Shown here piece after piece: positions 16,060-24,883 of a stretch of 41,646 bases of DNA. This stretch comes from Myxococcaceae bacterium (lineage in GTDB: Bacteria; Myxococcota; Myxococcia; Myxococcales; Myxococcaceae). The first letter of the stretch is position 1. Every line of letters begins with the position of its first letter. The translations under genes were made by a program, and so were the position numbers. The stretch covers positions 1 through 41,646 of the forward strand of contig SECN01000030.1 of assembly GCA_004173515.1 (NCBI GenBank), in the 5' to 3' direction. Below the pieces are notes generated by a model. The model was not told the DNA's origin, ran no database searches, and was given only the letters and a program-made list of their open reading frames with translations.

Positions 16060-17619
16060 ATGGCGAAGAAGCAGGCGAAGAAGCAACCCAACATCCTGGT
16101 CATTTTCGGAGATGACATCGGCTGGTTCAATCCCAGTTGCTACCACCAGGGAGCCATGGGGTACCGCACCCCGAACATCGATCGCATCGCGAAGGAGGGC
16201 GCGCGGTTCACCGACTGGTATGGGCAGCAGAGCTGCACGGCGGGACGCGCGGCCTTCATCACCGGCCAGTCACCCATCCGCACGGGACTCACCAAGGTGG
16301 GACTGCCCGGCGCGAAGCTGGGCCTCCAGCCCGAGGATCCGACCATCGCCGACCTGCTCAAGCCGCTGGGCTATGTCACGGGCCAGTTCGGAAAGAACCA
16401 CCTGGGCGACCGCGACGAGTACCTGCCCACGATGCACGGCTTCGATGAGTTCTTCGGCAATCTCTACCACCTCAACGCGGAGGAGGAGCCGGAGAACGTG
16501 GACTACCCCAAGAACCCCGAGTTCCGGAAGAAGTTCGGACCGCGCGGTGTGTTGCATTGCTGGGCCAATCCCGACGGTACCCAGCGCATCGAAGACACCG
16601 GTCCTCTGACCAAGAAGCGCATGGAGACCGTGGACGAGGAGTTCCTGGGCGCGACCCTGGACTTCATGGACAAGGCGAAGAAGGACGAGAAGCCCTTCTT
16701 CATCTGGTTCAACTCCACCCGCATGCACGTCTTCACGCACCTGAAGGAGGCGTCACGCGGCGTCACCGGCCTGGGGCTGTATCCGGACGGAATGGTGGAA
16801 CACGACGGCATGGTCGGCACGCTGCTCGACAAGCTGGATGAGCTGGGCATCACCGAGGACACCCTGGTGGTGTATTCGACCGACAACGGCGCCGAGGTGA
16901 TGAGCTGGCCGGATGGCGGCAGCACGCCCTTCCGTGGCGAGAAGGACACCAACTGGGAGGGCGGCTGGCGCGTGCCCTGCGTCATCCGCTGGCCCGGCGT
17001 CATCGAGCCGGGGACCATCTCCAATGAGGTGGTCTCGCACACCGACCTGCTGCCCACCCTGCTCGCGGCGGCCGGAGAGCCCGACATCGTGGAGAAGCTC
17101 CTCAAGGGCCACACGGCCGGGAAGAAGACCTTCAACGTCCACATCGACGGCTACAACATGATGCCCTTCCTCAAGGGCGACGTGGAGGAGAACCCGCGCC
17201 GGGCCTTCTTCTACTGGAGCGATGACGGCGACCTGATGGCATTGCGCTTCGACGCGTGGAAGATCGTCTTCATGGAACAGCGCGCCCATGGCTTGAGCGT
17301 GTGGCGGGAGGAGCTGTCGGAGCTGCGCATCCCGAAGCTCTTCAACCTCCGGAGCGATCCGTTTGAACGGGCGGATACGGACGCGTCAGTCTTCTACGAC
17401 CGGTGGTTCGCCGCGCGTGGCTTCATCCTGGTGCCAGCGCAGGCCATCGTCGGCGAATTCCTGAAGACCTTCGAGCAGTTCCCTCCCCGCCAGCGGCCCG
17501 CGAGCTTCAGCATCGACCAGGCCCTGGAGCGGGCCCGCAAGAAGCAGGCGACCCTCGCCGTCGCGGCCCCACCCGAGGAGGAGACGTCAGCGACCGAGGA
17601 GCAGCCCGCGGTCCACTGA
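16060..17619 (+). CDS. Arylsulfatase-type sulfatase with variant C-T-A-G-R active site
   Basis: This 519-residue sulfatase has metal-binding Asp18-Asp19 (NILVIFGDDIGW), the formylglycine site at Cys59 in C-T-A-G-R followed by AAFITGQSPIRTG, a GKNHLGD motif, an N-S-x-x-M-H motif and a late DNGAE metal site. Position +2 of the modification motif is Ala instead of the usual Pro; sulfatases with CxAxR are known and can still be modified. There is no signal peptide (the N-terminus is MAKKQAKKQP), so it should be cytoplasmic. It aligns with the partial sulfatase at position 1 through the C-terminal half. Start ATG 16060 has AAGGAG upstream. The next sulfatase begins 30 bases after its stop, so the two form an operon. 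The substrate is unknown. Confidence 0.95.
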   Translation: MAKKQAKKQPNILVIFGDDIGWFNPSCYHQGAMGYRTPNIDRIAKEGARFTDWYGQQSCTAGRAAFITGQSPIRTGLTKVGLPGAKLGLQPEDPTIADLLKPLGYVTGQFGKNHLGDRDEYLPTMHGFDEFFGNLYHLNAEEEPENVDYPKNPEFRKKFGPRGVLHCWANPDGTQRIEDTGPLTKKRMETVDEEFLGATLDFMDKAKKDEKPFFIWFNSTRMHVFTHLKEASRGVTGLGLYPDGMVEHDGMVGTLLDKLDELGITEDTLVVYSTDNGAEVMSWPDGGSTPFRGEKDTNWEGGWRVPCVIRWPGVIEPGTISNEVVSHTDLLPTLLAAAGEPDIVEKLLKGHTAGKKTFNVHIDGYNMMPFLKGDVEENPRRAFFYWSDDGDLMALRFDAWKIVFMEQRAHGLSVWREELSELRIPKLFNLRSDPFERADTDASVFYDRWFAARGFILVPAQAIVGEFLKTFEQFPPRQRPASFSIDQALERARKKQATLAVAAPPEEETSATEEQPAVH

Positions 17620-17649
17620 CCCCATTCCCTTCGAACGAGGACTCAGACC

Positions 17650-20019
17650 ATGGCGAAGAAAACGCGCTTCCCTCGCAGGGTGGACCGCAACGTCTACCCC
17701 CGCCCCGAGTACCGCTTCCCCAAGGCCCGCATCGGGCTGACGTACAAGGACTCCAAGGCGGACTTCCCACCGTTGCAGGGCGCTCCGGAGAAGGCGCCCA
17801 ACATCCTGCTCGTGCTGCTGGATGACGTGGGCTTCGGCTGGTCCAGCGCGTTCGGAGGACTCGTGGAGATGCCGGTGGCGGAGCGCCTGGCGCGGGGTGG
17901 ACTGAAGTACTGTCAGTTCAACACCACGGCCCTGTGCTCCCCCACCCGCGCCGCGCTCCTCACCGGCCGCAACCACCACAGCGTTTCGTCCGGCAACATC
18001 GGGGAGGTCGCCACGGGCTTCCCCGGCTACACCGGCATCATCCCGAAGAGCTGCTGCACCATCGCGGAGGTCCTGCGCGAGAACGGCTACGCCACCAGTT
18101 GGTTCGGCAAGAACCACAACGTCCCCGACAACCAGACGAGCCCCGCGGGCCCGTTCGACAACTGGCCCACGCAGCGCGGCTTTGATTACTTCTACGGCTT
18201 CATCGGCGGGGAGACGGACCAGTTCTACCCGGCGCTCTACCGGGGCACGACGCCCGTGGAGGCAAACCGCAAGCCGGCGGAGGGCTACCAACTCACCCGC
18301 GACCTGGCGGATGAATGCATCCAGTGGATGAAGCAGCAGAAGTCCATCGCGCCCGGCCGCCCCTTCTTCACCTACTTCTCCCCCGGCGCCGCGCACGCGC
18401 CGCACCAGCCCCCGCTCGACTGGCGTGGCCGGCACGCGGGGAAGTTCGACATGGGCTGGGACGCGTACCGCCGTCAGGTGTGGCAGCGGCAGTTGGAGCT
18501 GGGCGTCATCCCGCCCGGCACGCAGTTGACCGAGCGCCCCTCGGAGATCCCCGCCTGGGACGAGGCCACGCCGGAGCAGCAACGCTTCTACATCCGCCTG
18601 ATGGAGAACTACGCCGACTTCCTCTCCCATGCCGACCACGAGGTGGGCCGCGTCCTGGAGACACTCCAGGACCTGGGGGAGAAGGACAACACGCTCGTCA
18701 TGTACATCATTGGAGACAACGGCTCGAGCGCGGAGGGTTCGCTCACGGGCACCCTCAACGAGATCGCCGTGCTGGGCGGCGACGTGCCGGACATCAATGA
18801 CATCCTGCCGCGCATCGGTGAAATCGGCCTGCCGGGCACCTCACCACACTACCCTGTCGGCTGGGCCTGGGCCGGGGACACGCCCTTCCAGTGGACCAAG
18901 CAGATCGCCTCCCACTTCGGCGGCACGCGCAACCCGATGATCGTCTCCTGGCCGCGCGAGGTGGAGGACAAGGGCGGCGTGCGCTTCCAGTTCCACCACG
19001 TCATCGACATCCTGCCCACGCTGCTGGAGGTCATTGGCATCAGCGAGCCCACGGTGATGCACGGGGTGCCGCAGAAGCCCATCGAGGGCACGAGCCTCGC
19101 GTACACGTTCGACGCGAAGCACGCGGACGCCCCCAGCCACCGCACCACGCAATACTTCGAGATGTTCGCCAACCGCGCCCTGTACCACGACGGGTGGATG
19201 GCTTCGTGCCGGCACGGGCGGCTGCCGTGGGTGAACATGGGCAGCGTGGACTTCGAGGAGGACCGCTGGGAGCTGTACGACCTCCGAAAGGACTTCAGCC
19301 AGGCGGAGGACCTGGCCGCGAAGCACCCGGAGAAGCTGCGCGAGTTGCAGGACCTCTTCATGGTGGAGGCCGCGAAGTACAACGTGCTCCCGCTGGACGA
19401 CCGCTTCGTGGAGCGCGCGGACGTGTCCCTGCGCCCAAGCTGGTTCCATGGCCGCGAGCGGGTGACGTTCTACGAAGGCATGACGTACCTGCCGGAGGGC
19501 AGCGCGCCCAAGACCCACAACGTCAGCTACACGCTCACGGCGGTGGTGGACATCCCGGAGGGCGGAGCCGAGGGCGTCATCATCTGCCTGGGCGGGGACG
19601 TGGGCGGCTGGACGCTGTACGTGAAGGACCGGCGGCTGGTGTACCACTACAACTTCTTCGACATGGTCCGCTCGGAGGCGGTGTCGTCGGAGGAGGTGCC
19701 GTCCGGACGCGTGGAGCTGTCGATGGTGTTCACCAACGAGTCCACCACCCTGGGCGGCCCCGCCAACGTGCAGCTCTTCATCAACGGCCGGGGCGTGGGC
19801 GAGGTGCATCTGGAAAGACAGACGCGCGCCCGCTTCAGCGTCGAGTGCATGGACGTGGGCATGGACAACCGCGCGCCCGTCAGCCCGAAGTACCGCGACC
19901 GGATGCCCTTCAAGTTCACCGGCCGCATCGAACACGTCACCTTCGAGTTCGACCTGGTGAACGCCAACCGCGAACTCACCCCCGCCGAACGCCTGGAACA
20001 GCACGTCCGGCTGGATTGA
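17650..20019 (+). CDS. Large arylsulfatase (AtsD-size) with C-S-P-T-R active site
   Basis: This 789-residue sulfatase carries APNILLVLLDDVGFG (Asp58-Asp59), the canonical modification motif C-S-P-T-R with Cys96, GRNHHS, WFGKNHN, a PFFTYFSPGAAHAPH segment and a late IGDNGSS metal site. The length is that of the long arylsulfatases such as mycobacterial AtsD (about 790), with an extra C-terminal domain from about 590 onward that is beta-rich (VSYTLTAVVDIPEGGAEGVIICLGG, then LSMVFTNEST) and may bind substrate or carbohydrate. There is no signal peptide. ATG 17650 follows a GAGGA at moderate spacing. It is the second gene of the sulfatase operon. Modification presumably depends on the FGE at 5955. 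Confidence 0.96.
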   Translation: MAKKTRFPRRVDRNVYPRPEYRFPKARIGLTYKDSKADFPPLQGAPEKAPNILLVLLDDVGFGWSSAFGGLVEMPVAERLARGGLKYCQFNTTALCSPTRAALLTGRNHHSVSSGNIGEVATGFPGYTGIIPKSCCTIAEVLRENGYATSWFGKNHNVPDNQTSPAGPFDNWPTQRGFDYFYGFIGGETDQFYPALYRGTTPVEANRKPAEGYQLTRDLADECIQWMKQQKSIAPGRPFFTYFSPGAAHAPHQPPLDWRGRHAGKFDMGWDAYRRQVWQRQLELGVIPPGTQLTERPSEIPAWDEATPEQQRFYIRLMENYADFLSHADHEVGRVLETLQDLGEKDNTLVMYIIGDNGSSAEGSLTGTLNEIAVLGGDVPDINDILPRIGEIGLPGTSPHYPVGWAWAGDTPFQWTKQIASHFGGTRNPMIVSWPREVEDKGGVRFQFHHVIDILPTLLEVIGISEPTVMHGVPQKPIEGTSLAYTFDAKHADAPSHRTTQYFEMFANRALYHDGWMASCRHGRLPWVNMGSVDFEEDRWELYDLRKDFSQAEDLAAKHPEKLRELQDLFMVEAAKYNVLPLDDRFVERADVSLRPSWFHGRERVTFYEGMTYLPEGSAPKTHNVSYTLTAVVDIPEGGAEGVIICLGGDVGGWTLYVKDRRLVYHYNFFDMVRSEAVSSEEVPSGRVELSMVFTNESTTLGGPANVQLFINGRGVGEVHLERQTRARFSVECMDVGMDNRAPVSPKYRDRMPFKFTGRIEHVTFEFDLVNANRELTPAERLEQHVRLD

Positions 20020-20036
20020 GTCAGGACGAAGCGCGG

Positions 20037-20723
20037 TCAGTTCTGGACGTCATCCACGTGTTGCAGCAGCACGCCGGGGGCAATGGTCTTGCCCTCGGCG
20101 TCGGTGCGCTCGGCCGTGGAGATGCTCCACACATCCAGCGTGTCGTCGTTGTCCACGTTGCCCACGCATGCGGCCGTCAGGGTGCACTCGGGGCACTCGC
20201 CCTTCACGCCCGTCTCCAGGCCGGCGTTGCTCAGGGCCGCCTGGATTGCGAACGGGTCGAGCGCGGTGAAGCTCCCGCCCACGGGGAAGATGCCGTCCGG
20301 CAGCCCCAGCACATAGGCATAACGGTTGCGGGGCCCCGGCTCGAAGCCCAGGTCCGCGAAGGAACCCACGGGCTGCTCCTCCTGCATCCGCGACATCGCC
20401 GACACGTAGAGCGACTTGAGCTGGACCTTGCACTCCGTCTGCTTCGAGCGCGCCTGGTACTTGAGGAAGTTGGGAATGGCGATGGCGGCCACGATGCCGC
20501 TGAAGAAGATGCTGCACACCGACACGACCAGCGCCGCGATGGCAAGCCCCCGGCCCTGCTGCTGCCCCGGCTTGCCTGTCTTCACCATCGCGACGATGGA
20601 CAGCACCAGCCCCACCGGCCACAGACAGATGAGGCACAGGCTGGCGATGGCAAATCCCAGGGCGACCCCAGGCAACACGGACTTCTTCGGCGCGGCGGGA
20701 GCATCGGACGACATCGAGGTCAT
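20037..20723 (-). CDS. DUF4190-type two-helix protein fused to a pilin-like segment
   Basis: This 228-residue protein has two membrane helices (about 17-42 and 55-80) with the short basic loop KTGKPGQQQGRGLAIAAL, as in DUF4190 proteins. The second helix runs into AIAIPNFLKYQARSKQTECKVQLKSLY, which strongly resembles the N-terminal spine of type IV pilins and pseudopilins, although no prepilin cleavage site precedes it. The exported C-terminal part has pilin-like wording (MQEEQ, FADLGFEPGPRNRYAYVLG) and several Cys (CPECTLTAACVG). It would therefore stay anchored in the inner membrane with a periplasmic pilin-like head. ATG 20723 is chosen for GGAGGAAG 3 bases upstream; ATG 20714 is the alternative. 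Function unknown. It converges with the sulfatase operon and diverges from the protease gene. Confidence 0.82.
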   Translation of the reverse strand: MTSMSSDAPAAPKKSVLPGVALGFAIASLCLICLWPVGLVLSIVAMVKTGKPGQQQGRGLAIAALVVSVCSIFFSGIVAAIAIPNFLKYQARSKQTECKVQLKSLYVSAMSRMQEEQPVGSFADLGFEPGPRNRYAYVLGLPDGIFPVGGSFTALDPFAIQAALSNAGLETGVKGECPECTLTAACVGNVDNDDTLDVWSISTAERTDAEGKTIAPGVLLQHVDDVQN

Positions 20724-20813
20724 GACTTCCTCCAGGACGCGAGACCCTAGACGACTTGAGCGCGTGAGCATCTTTTCCCCCCATCTTCCGACAATGGACC
20801 GCAGGGCACCGAA

Positions 20814-20831
20814 GTCCCGGCATTTCGGGAC
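20814..20831 (+). other. Short perfect hairpin in the protease leader
   Basis: GTCCCG at 20814-20819 and CGGGAC at 20826-20831 enclose a 6-base GCATTT loop, about 30 bases before the protease ATG in the divergent 137-base intergenic region. It could be an operator, a leader RNA hairpin or chance. Confidence 0.3.
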
Positions 20832-20860
20832 GGGTGTCCTCAGTCAGAGGGGGAAGTCCG

Positions 20861-23800
20861 ATGCGGTTCAGCACGTGGATGCGGTGCGCTCTTGTCTTCA
20901 TGGTCGCGGGTTGTGGTTCCGCGCCACCGGAAGCTCCGGCGCTTGAGAAATCTCCGTCGCAGGTCCAGGCGGAACGGCTTGTTTCGGAGCGGGGCTTCGA
21001 CCTCCAGGAGGTCGCGGTCGTCCCGGTGCCCGGCGACGTGGGGGACCGCCACGCGCTCCACTTCCAGGGCATTCCCATCCAGGGCCTGGAGGCGAAGACG
21101 GCGAACGGCGTGACCTCCGTCACCAACGTCCGCTTCGAACCCGCCGCGCGCACGCAGACACAAGCCCGGGTCACCGCCGCACAAGCGGAAGCCACCGTCC
21201 TCGCCCGGTTGAAGGACCCGTCCGCTCGGGTGGAAGCGACGCGGCTCGTGCTCCTGCCCCACGAGGAACGCCGACTCAAGCCCGGCTCGCCCGTTCCCGC
21301 GGCCGGACGTGCCCACAACGCCGACCATTTCGAACGGGTGGTGACGGAGCTGACGCTCATCCACCAACTGACGCTGCTCACGGGTGACGCGGCCTCCGGG
21401 ACGGAGCGGTACTGGAGCGCGCAGGTGGAGGCCCGCTCCGGGCAACTGCTGCGGCTGGATCCGCTCGTCTTCGACGTGGGGCTCGGCGACTACAAGCCCG
21501 CGGCGGGTCGCGGCTACTACTCGGGCAAGAGCACCTTGTCCGTCCTCTACGCCCGCGGCGTCTATGTGCTTCAGGATCCGCGAGGCAACAAGTACCGGGC
21601 GGTCCTGGGCGAGGACGAAAGTGAGGGCCTGGAGGTCGTCGACTACGAGAGCACGGACGCGAGGTTCGGCGACGGCGAGCTCTTCTCCCCTGGCGGAGCG
21701 GACAGTGACAACGGAGAGACCGCGGCGGTGGATGCGCTCTTCGCCGCGAACCTGGCGTGGAGCATCTACGAAGACATCCTAGGCCGGCAGGGACCCACCG
21801 GAAACGGCCGGCCGTTCGAGTTCTGGCTGCACCATCCCATGCGCAACGCGTCGTACATCCCCCACAAGACCCTGCCGCGGATCAAGATTGGCTATCGCTT
21901 CTTTCCCGTGGGCGGCGGGACCCTTCCGGACCTCCTCGTTCCGCTGTCGACCACCGACATCGTCGGCCACGAGATGGGCCATGACTTCTTCATGCGAGAG
22001 GTGGCGGGCAACCCCGTGGACTTCCCTTCCGGGCTCTCGGAACTGGCGGGGATGAACGAAGGCTCAGGGGACATCTTCGGTTTTGTCACCGAACTCAGCC
22101 GCGATGGCGTGCGGGCAGGAAGAAATCCGAGCGACTTCGAAGGCCTGCCCCTGAAGCCCTCGAACCTCGAGATTGGCGAGGAGACAGGCTTCTCCCACTG
22201 GAATCTCCTCACGCCGGCCATCGACACCTGGTTCAACGGCATTGGCTCCGAGGAGAGCCACCGCGCCGGCAGCCCCCTGTCCCGGATGTTCCTGCTCCTG
22301 GCCTACGGCTGCGCCCCCTGGACCGGAGAGCAGAGCACGAACCCGTGGAGCTGCCCCCCGGTCCCCGAGGGCTTCTCCGGTCTCGGCCCCACCGAGGCCT
22401 TGCGCCTCTGGAGCCTCGCGGTGCAGGCGCTCCCCATGGGCGCGGACTACCTGCAGGCCCGTCAGGCCACGCTGGATGCGGTGAGATTCCAGTACGGCTC
22501 CGAGGGAAGCACTCCGCTCAAGGCGGTAGGCTCCGCGTTCGCCGCCATCAACGTGGGCGGGCCGCCCGAGTCCAACCCGCCCACGACCACCCTGAGCTGC
22601 GCGCAGGTGGGACCCGACATCGAGTGCACCGGCACCGTCACCGACACGGAGTCCCCCAACTCGTTCGACACGCCGCCGCTGCTGGTGGTGGACAACGGGC
22701 AGTCGTACCCGATGCCGGGCTGGCAGTTCACCCAGCGCCTGCCGGGGGCTGGGCTCCCGGAAGGGACCCACACGGTCCAACTGAAGGCGTGGGACCGCTG
22801 GCTGAACCGGGCCACCCAGACGGTGTCCCTCACGCTGGACAAGACGCCTCCCACCGCGTCGGTCACCCGCCTGGGTCCTCCCAAGCAGCCCCACTTCTCC
22901 GTCACCGCCCATGACAACGCGGGCGTCGCGCGCGTGGAGTATTTCGACAACGCCGTGCTGAGGTCGGTCGTGTACGTGGGGCCCTTCGACAACGACTTCG
23001 ACACGTCGAGCTGGACCGACGGCACCCACGACATGATGCTCAAGGTCTACGACCCCTTCTCGAACGTCAGGGAGCTCCACCACGCGCTGGTCGTGGACAA
23101 CACCCGGCCCTCCGTGTCGATGACGGTGGGGACGGGGGCTCCGCCCTTCGCCGTCAGCGCCACCGTGTCGGATGTCTCGGACATCACGCGCGTGGACTTC
23201 AAGATGGATGGGGTCGTCTTCGCCACGCGGACGAACTCCGCCACGTCGTACCAGGCGCAGTACACGCCCATCGACCCGCTGGCCCACAACCTCCATGTCG
23301 AGGTGACGGATGCCTTTGGCAACGTGGGCGTGACGACGCTCGGGGCGCCTCGTGACCTGACGCCTCCGGCGGTGACCTTCGAGAAGGTCCAGACGGGCTC
23401 CGCGGTCAGGCTCACCGTCGGAGCCTCGGACACCTGCGGGCTGCGCTCTCCGTATGCGCTGTATGTGGATGGGAACCTGGTGGCCCAGCCCACCACGCCT
23501 GGCTACGTGCTGGACTTCGGCGCATCCATGGCCGACGGCACGCATGCGTTCCAGGCGCTCGTCCAGGACAACTGCGGCAACACGACGAACTTCCAGACGG
23601 TGTTCTTCAAGGGCCTCACCCCGCCTGTCATCACCGGCGTCCTGCGCGACGACACCCAGCCGAAGAAGCCGAAGTTCACCGTGCAGTGCACCGACACCGA
23701 AGGCGTGCACCACGTGGAGATGCGGGAGAACGGCGTCGTGGTGCAGACGGACACCACCGCCCCCTATGAGTTCATCGTCGACACCACGGCCCGGCAGGAC

Positions 23801-24193
23801 GGGAACTTCACGGTCCTGTTCCATTGCAGCGACGTCCAGGGCGCGGCCAGCACCCCGGAGACGCGCACGGTGACGGCGGACAACACCGGCCCCACCTACA
23901 GCTTCACCGTCTACGGCTCCGGCCGCTCCTACTTCGTCTCCGCGGGGACGGTGAGCGATCCCCGTGGCATCAAGTCCGTCATCCTGTCCGGAGGGGTGAT
24001 CCCGAGCTTCAACATCACGCGCACGCAGACCCCCTACTCCTACCAGTGGGTCATCCCCGGCACGACAGCCATCAACACCCAGCTCCCGTTCTCGCTCGTG
24101 GCCGAGGACACGTGGGGAAACAAATCGAGCAAGAGCCTGCTGTGCAACCTCAACACGGCTTCGACCCAGCCCGCGTTCCTGAGCTGTCAGTAG
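20861..24193 (+). CDS. M4-type metalloprotease lipoprotein with Ig-like repeats
   Basis: This 1110-residue protein begins with a lipoprotein signal ending V-A-G-C (Cys18, then Gly), so the mature protein is probably on the outer membrane. An FTP/PepSY-like propeptide region follows (about 30-210). The catalytic domain has HEMGH (His370, Glu371, His374) and NEGSGDIFG with Glu400, the thermolysin-family zinc signature. From about residue 575 there are about six beta-sandwich repeats marked by phrases such as DGTHxxxLKAxDxxxN and DxTPPxVxx, typical of bacterial Ig-like modules. It is likely a cell-surface or shed protease for predation or matrix turnover; the substrate is unknown. ATG 20861 is used, with GAGGGGGAAG upstream, rather than the earlier GTG at 20834. 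Confidence 0.9.
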   Translation: MRFSTWMRCALVFMVAGCGSAPPEAPALEKSPSQVQAERLVSERGFDLQEVAVVPVPGDVGDRHALHFQGIPIQGLEAKTANGVTSVTNVRFEPAARTQTQARVTAAQAEATVLARLKDPSARVEATRLVLLPHEERRLKPGSPVPAAGRAHNADHFERVVTELTLIHQLTLLTGDAASGTERYWSAQVEARSGQLLRLDPLVFDVGLGDYKPAAGRGYYSGKSTLSVLYARGVYVLQDPRGNKYRAVLGEDESEGLEVVDYESTDARFGDGELFSPGGADSDNGETAAVDALFAANLAWSIYEDILGRQGPTGNGRPFEFWLHHPMRNASYIPHKTLPRIKIGYRFFPVGGGTLPDLLVPLSTTDIVGHEMGHDFFMREVAGNPVDFPSGLSELAGMNEGSGDIFGFVTELSRDGVRAGRNPSDFEGLPLKPSNLEIGEETGFSHWNLLTPAIDTWFNGIGSEESHRAGSPLSRMFLLLAYGCAPWTGEQSTNPWSCPPVPEGFSGLGPTEALRLWSLAVQALPMGADYLQARQATLDAVRFQYGSEGSTPLKAVGSAFAAINVGGPPESNPPTTTLSCAQVGPDIECTGTVTDTESPNSFDTPPLLVVDNGQSYPMPGWQFTQRLPGAGLPEGTHTVQLKAWDRWLNRATQTVSLTLDKTPPTASVTRLGPPKQPHFSVTAHDNAGVARVEYFDNAVLRSVVYVGPFDNDFDTSSWTDGTHDMMLKVYDPFSNVRELHHALVVDNTRPSVSMTVGTGAPPFAVSATVSDVSDITRVDFKMDGVVFATRTNSATSYQAQYTPIDPLAHNLHVEVTDAFGNVGVTTLGAPRDLTPPAVTFEKVQTGSAVRLTVGASDTCGLRSPYALYVDGNLVAQPTTPGYVLDFGASMADGTHAFQALVQDNCGNTTNFQTVFFKGLTPPVITGVLRDDTQPKKPKFTVQCTDTEGVHHVEMRENGVVVQTDTTAPYEFIVDTTARQDGNFTVLFHCSDVQGAASTPETRTVTADNTGPTYSFTVYGSGRSYFVSAGTVSDPRGIKSVILSGGVIPSFNITRTQTPYSYQWVIPGTTAINTQLPFSLVAEDTWGNKSSKSLLCNLNTASTQPAFLSCQ

Positions 24194-24245
24194 CCTCCGC
24201 CACCTGAAGCCATCCGTCGCTGGAGCGCGTCGCGCAGGGGGCCGT

Positions 24246-24821
24246 TCAATCCTTCGCGGCGCGCTTCTTCGCGACGAGGTCCTTCCACAGACCCGCGTAC
24301 TTCTTGCGGTACTTCGGGTCTTCTTCCTCCTCGATGAGCGTCAGCGCGAGCTGCTTGAGCGCGTCGTCCTTCACCACGTCGTAGGTCTTCCGGAAGACCT
24401 CCAGGATGTCGTAGCGGACCAGCGTCCCGTTCTTCTCCTCGGAGCACTCCCGGAAGCGCTGGGACAGACGGTCCACCACGGCGGCCCGCAGGGCCTTGTC
24501 CACGACCGCCGCCCGCCAGAGCGTCTGGAGGGAGTGGCGGGCCGTGACGAACTTCTCGTCCTTCGTCACGACCAGGACCTGGTCCAGGTCCTTCAACAGG
24601 CGCGCAGGGTCGCTCTTCGCCAGGTTGCTGAGCAGCTGCGCCGCGATGGCGCGCTGGTGGTTGTCACCTTCGCGCAACAGCGCCAGCAGTTCCGCCCAGA
24701 CCTCCGCGGCCCAGTCCACCGGCGCATCGGTCACCGCCATGAGGTGCCGGTAGGACTCGGAGCGGGAGTCGGCGTCCTTGCTTCGAAGGTTGACGAAGTG
24801 ACTCTGGGTGTTCGCGTCCAT
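24246..24821 (-). CDS. Helical-repeat (HEAT-like) protein of unknown function
   Basis: This 191-residue protein is entirely helical, with paired amphipathic helices such as DWAAEVWAELLALLREGDNHQRAIAAQLLSNLAK and ALRAAVVDRLSQRFREC that look like HEAT/armadillo-type repeats. There is no signal peptide or membrane helix, and the basic tail is Lys-rich. Such proteins usually scaffold protein-protein contacts; no partner is evident. ATG at 24821 is preferred over a TTG 18 bases upstream, although only a weak AGGG precedes it. It is divergent from the AsmA-like paralogue and convergent with the protease. Confidence 0.7.
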   Translation of the reverse strand: MDANTQSHFVNLRSKDADSRSESYRHLMAVTDAPVDWAAEVWAELLALLREGDNHQRAIAAQLLSNLAKSDPARLLKDLDQVLVVTKDEKFVTARHSLQTLWRAAVVDKALRAAVVDRLSQRFRECSEEKNGTLVRYDILEVFRKTYDVVKDDALKQLALTLIEEEEDPKYRKKYAGLWKDLVAKKRAAKD

Positions 24822-24883
24822 GCCCTGGCGTTCTACCAATCCATCCGGCCCAGGACATCCGCGATACGCTCCCCGCCCTCTCC

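Noticed and set aside
22064..23824. 586-codon minus-strand open frame inside the metalloprotease gene
   Set aside because: It is antisense to conserved Ig-like repeats and has no ribosome-binding site or family resemblance.
24194..24245. Possible terminator between the protease and HEAT-like genes
   Set aside because: No stem longer than five base pairs was found in this 52-base convergent gap.
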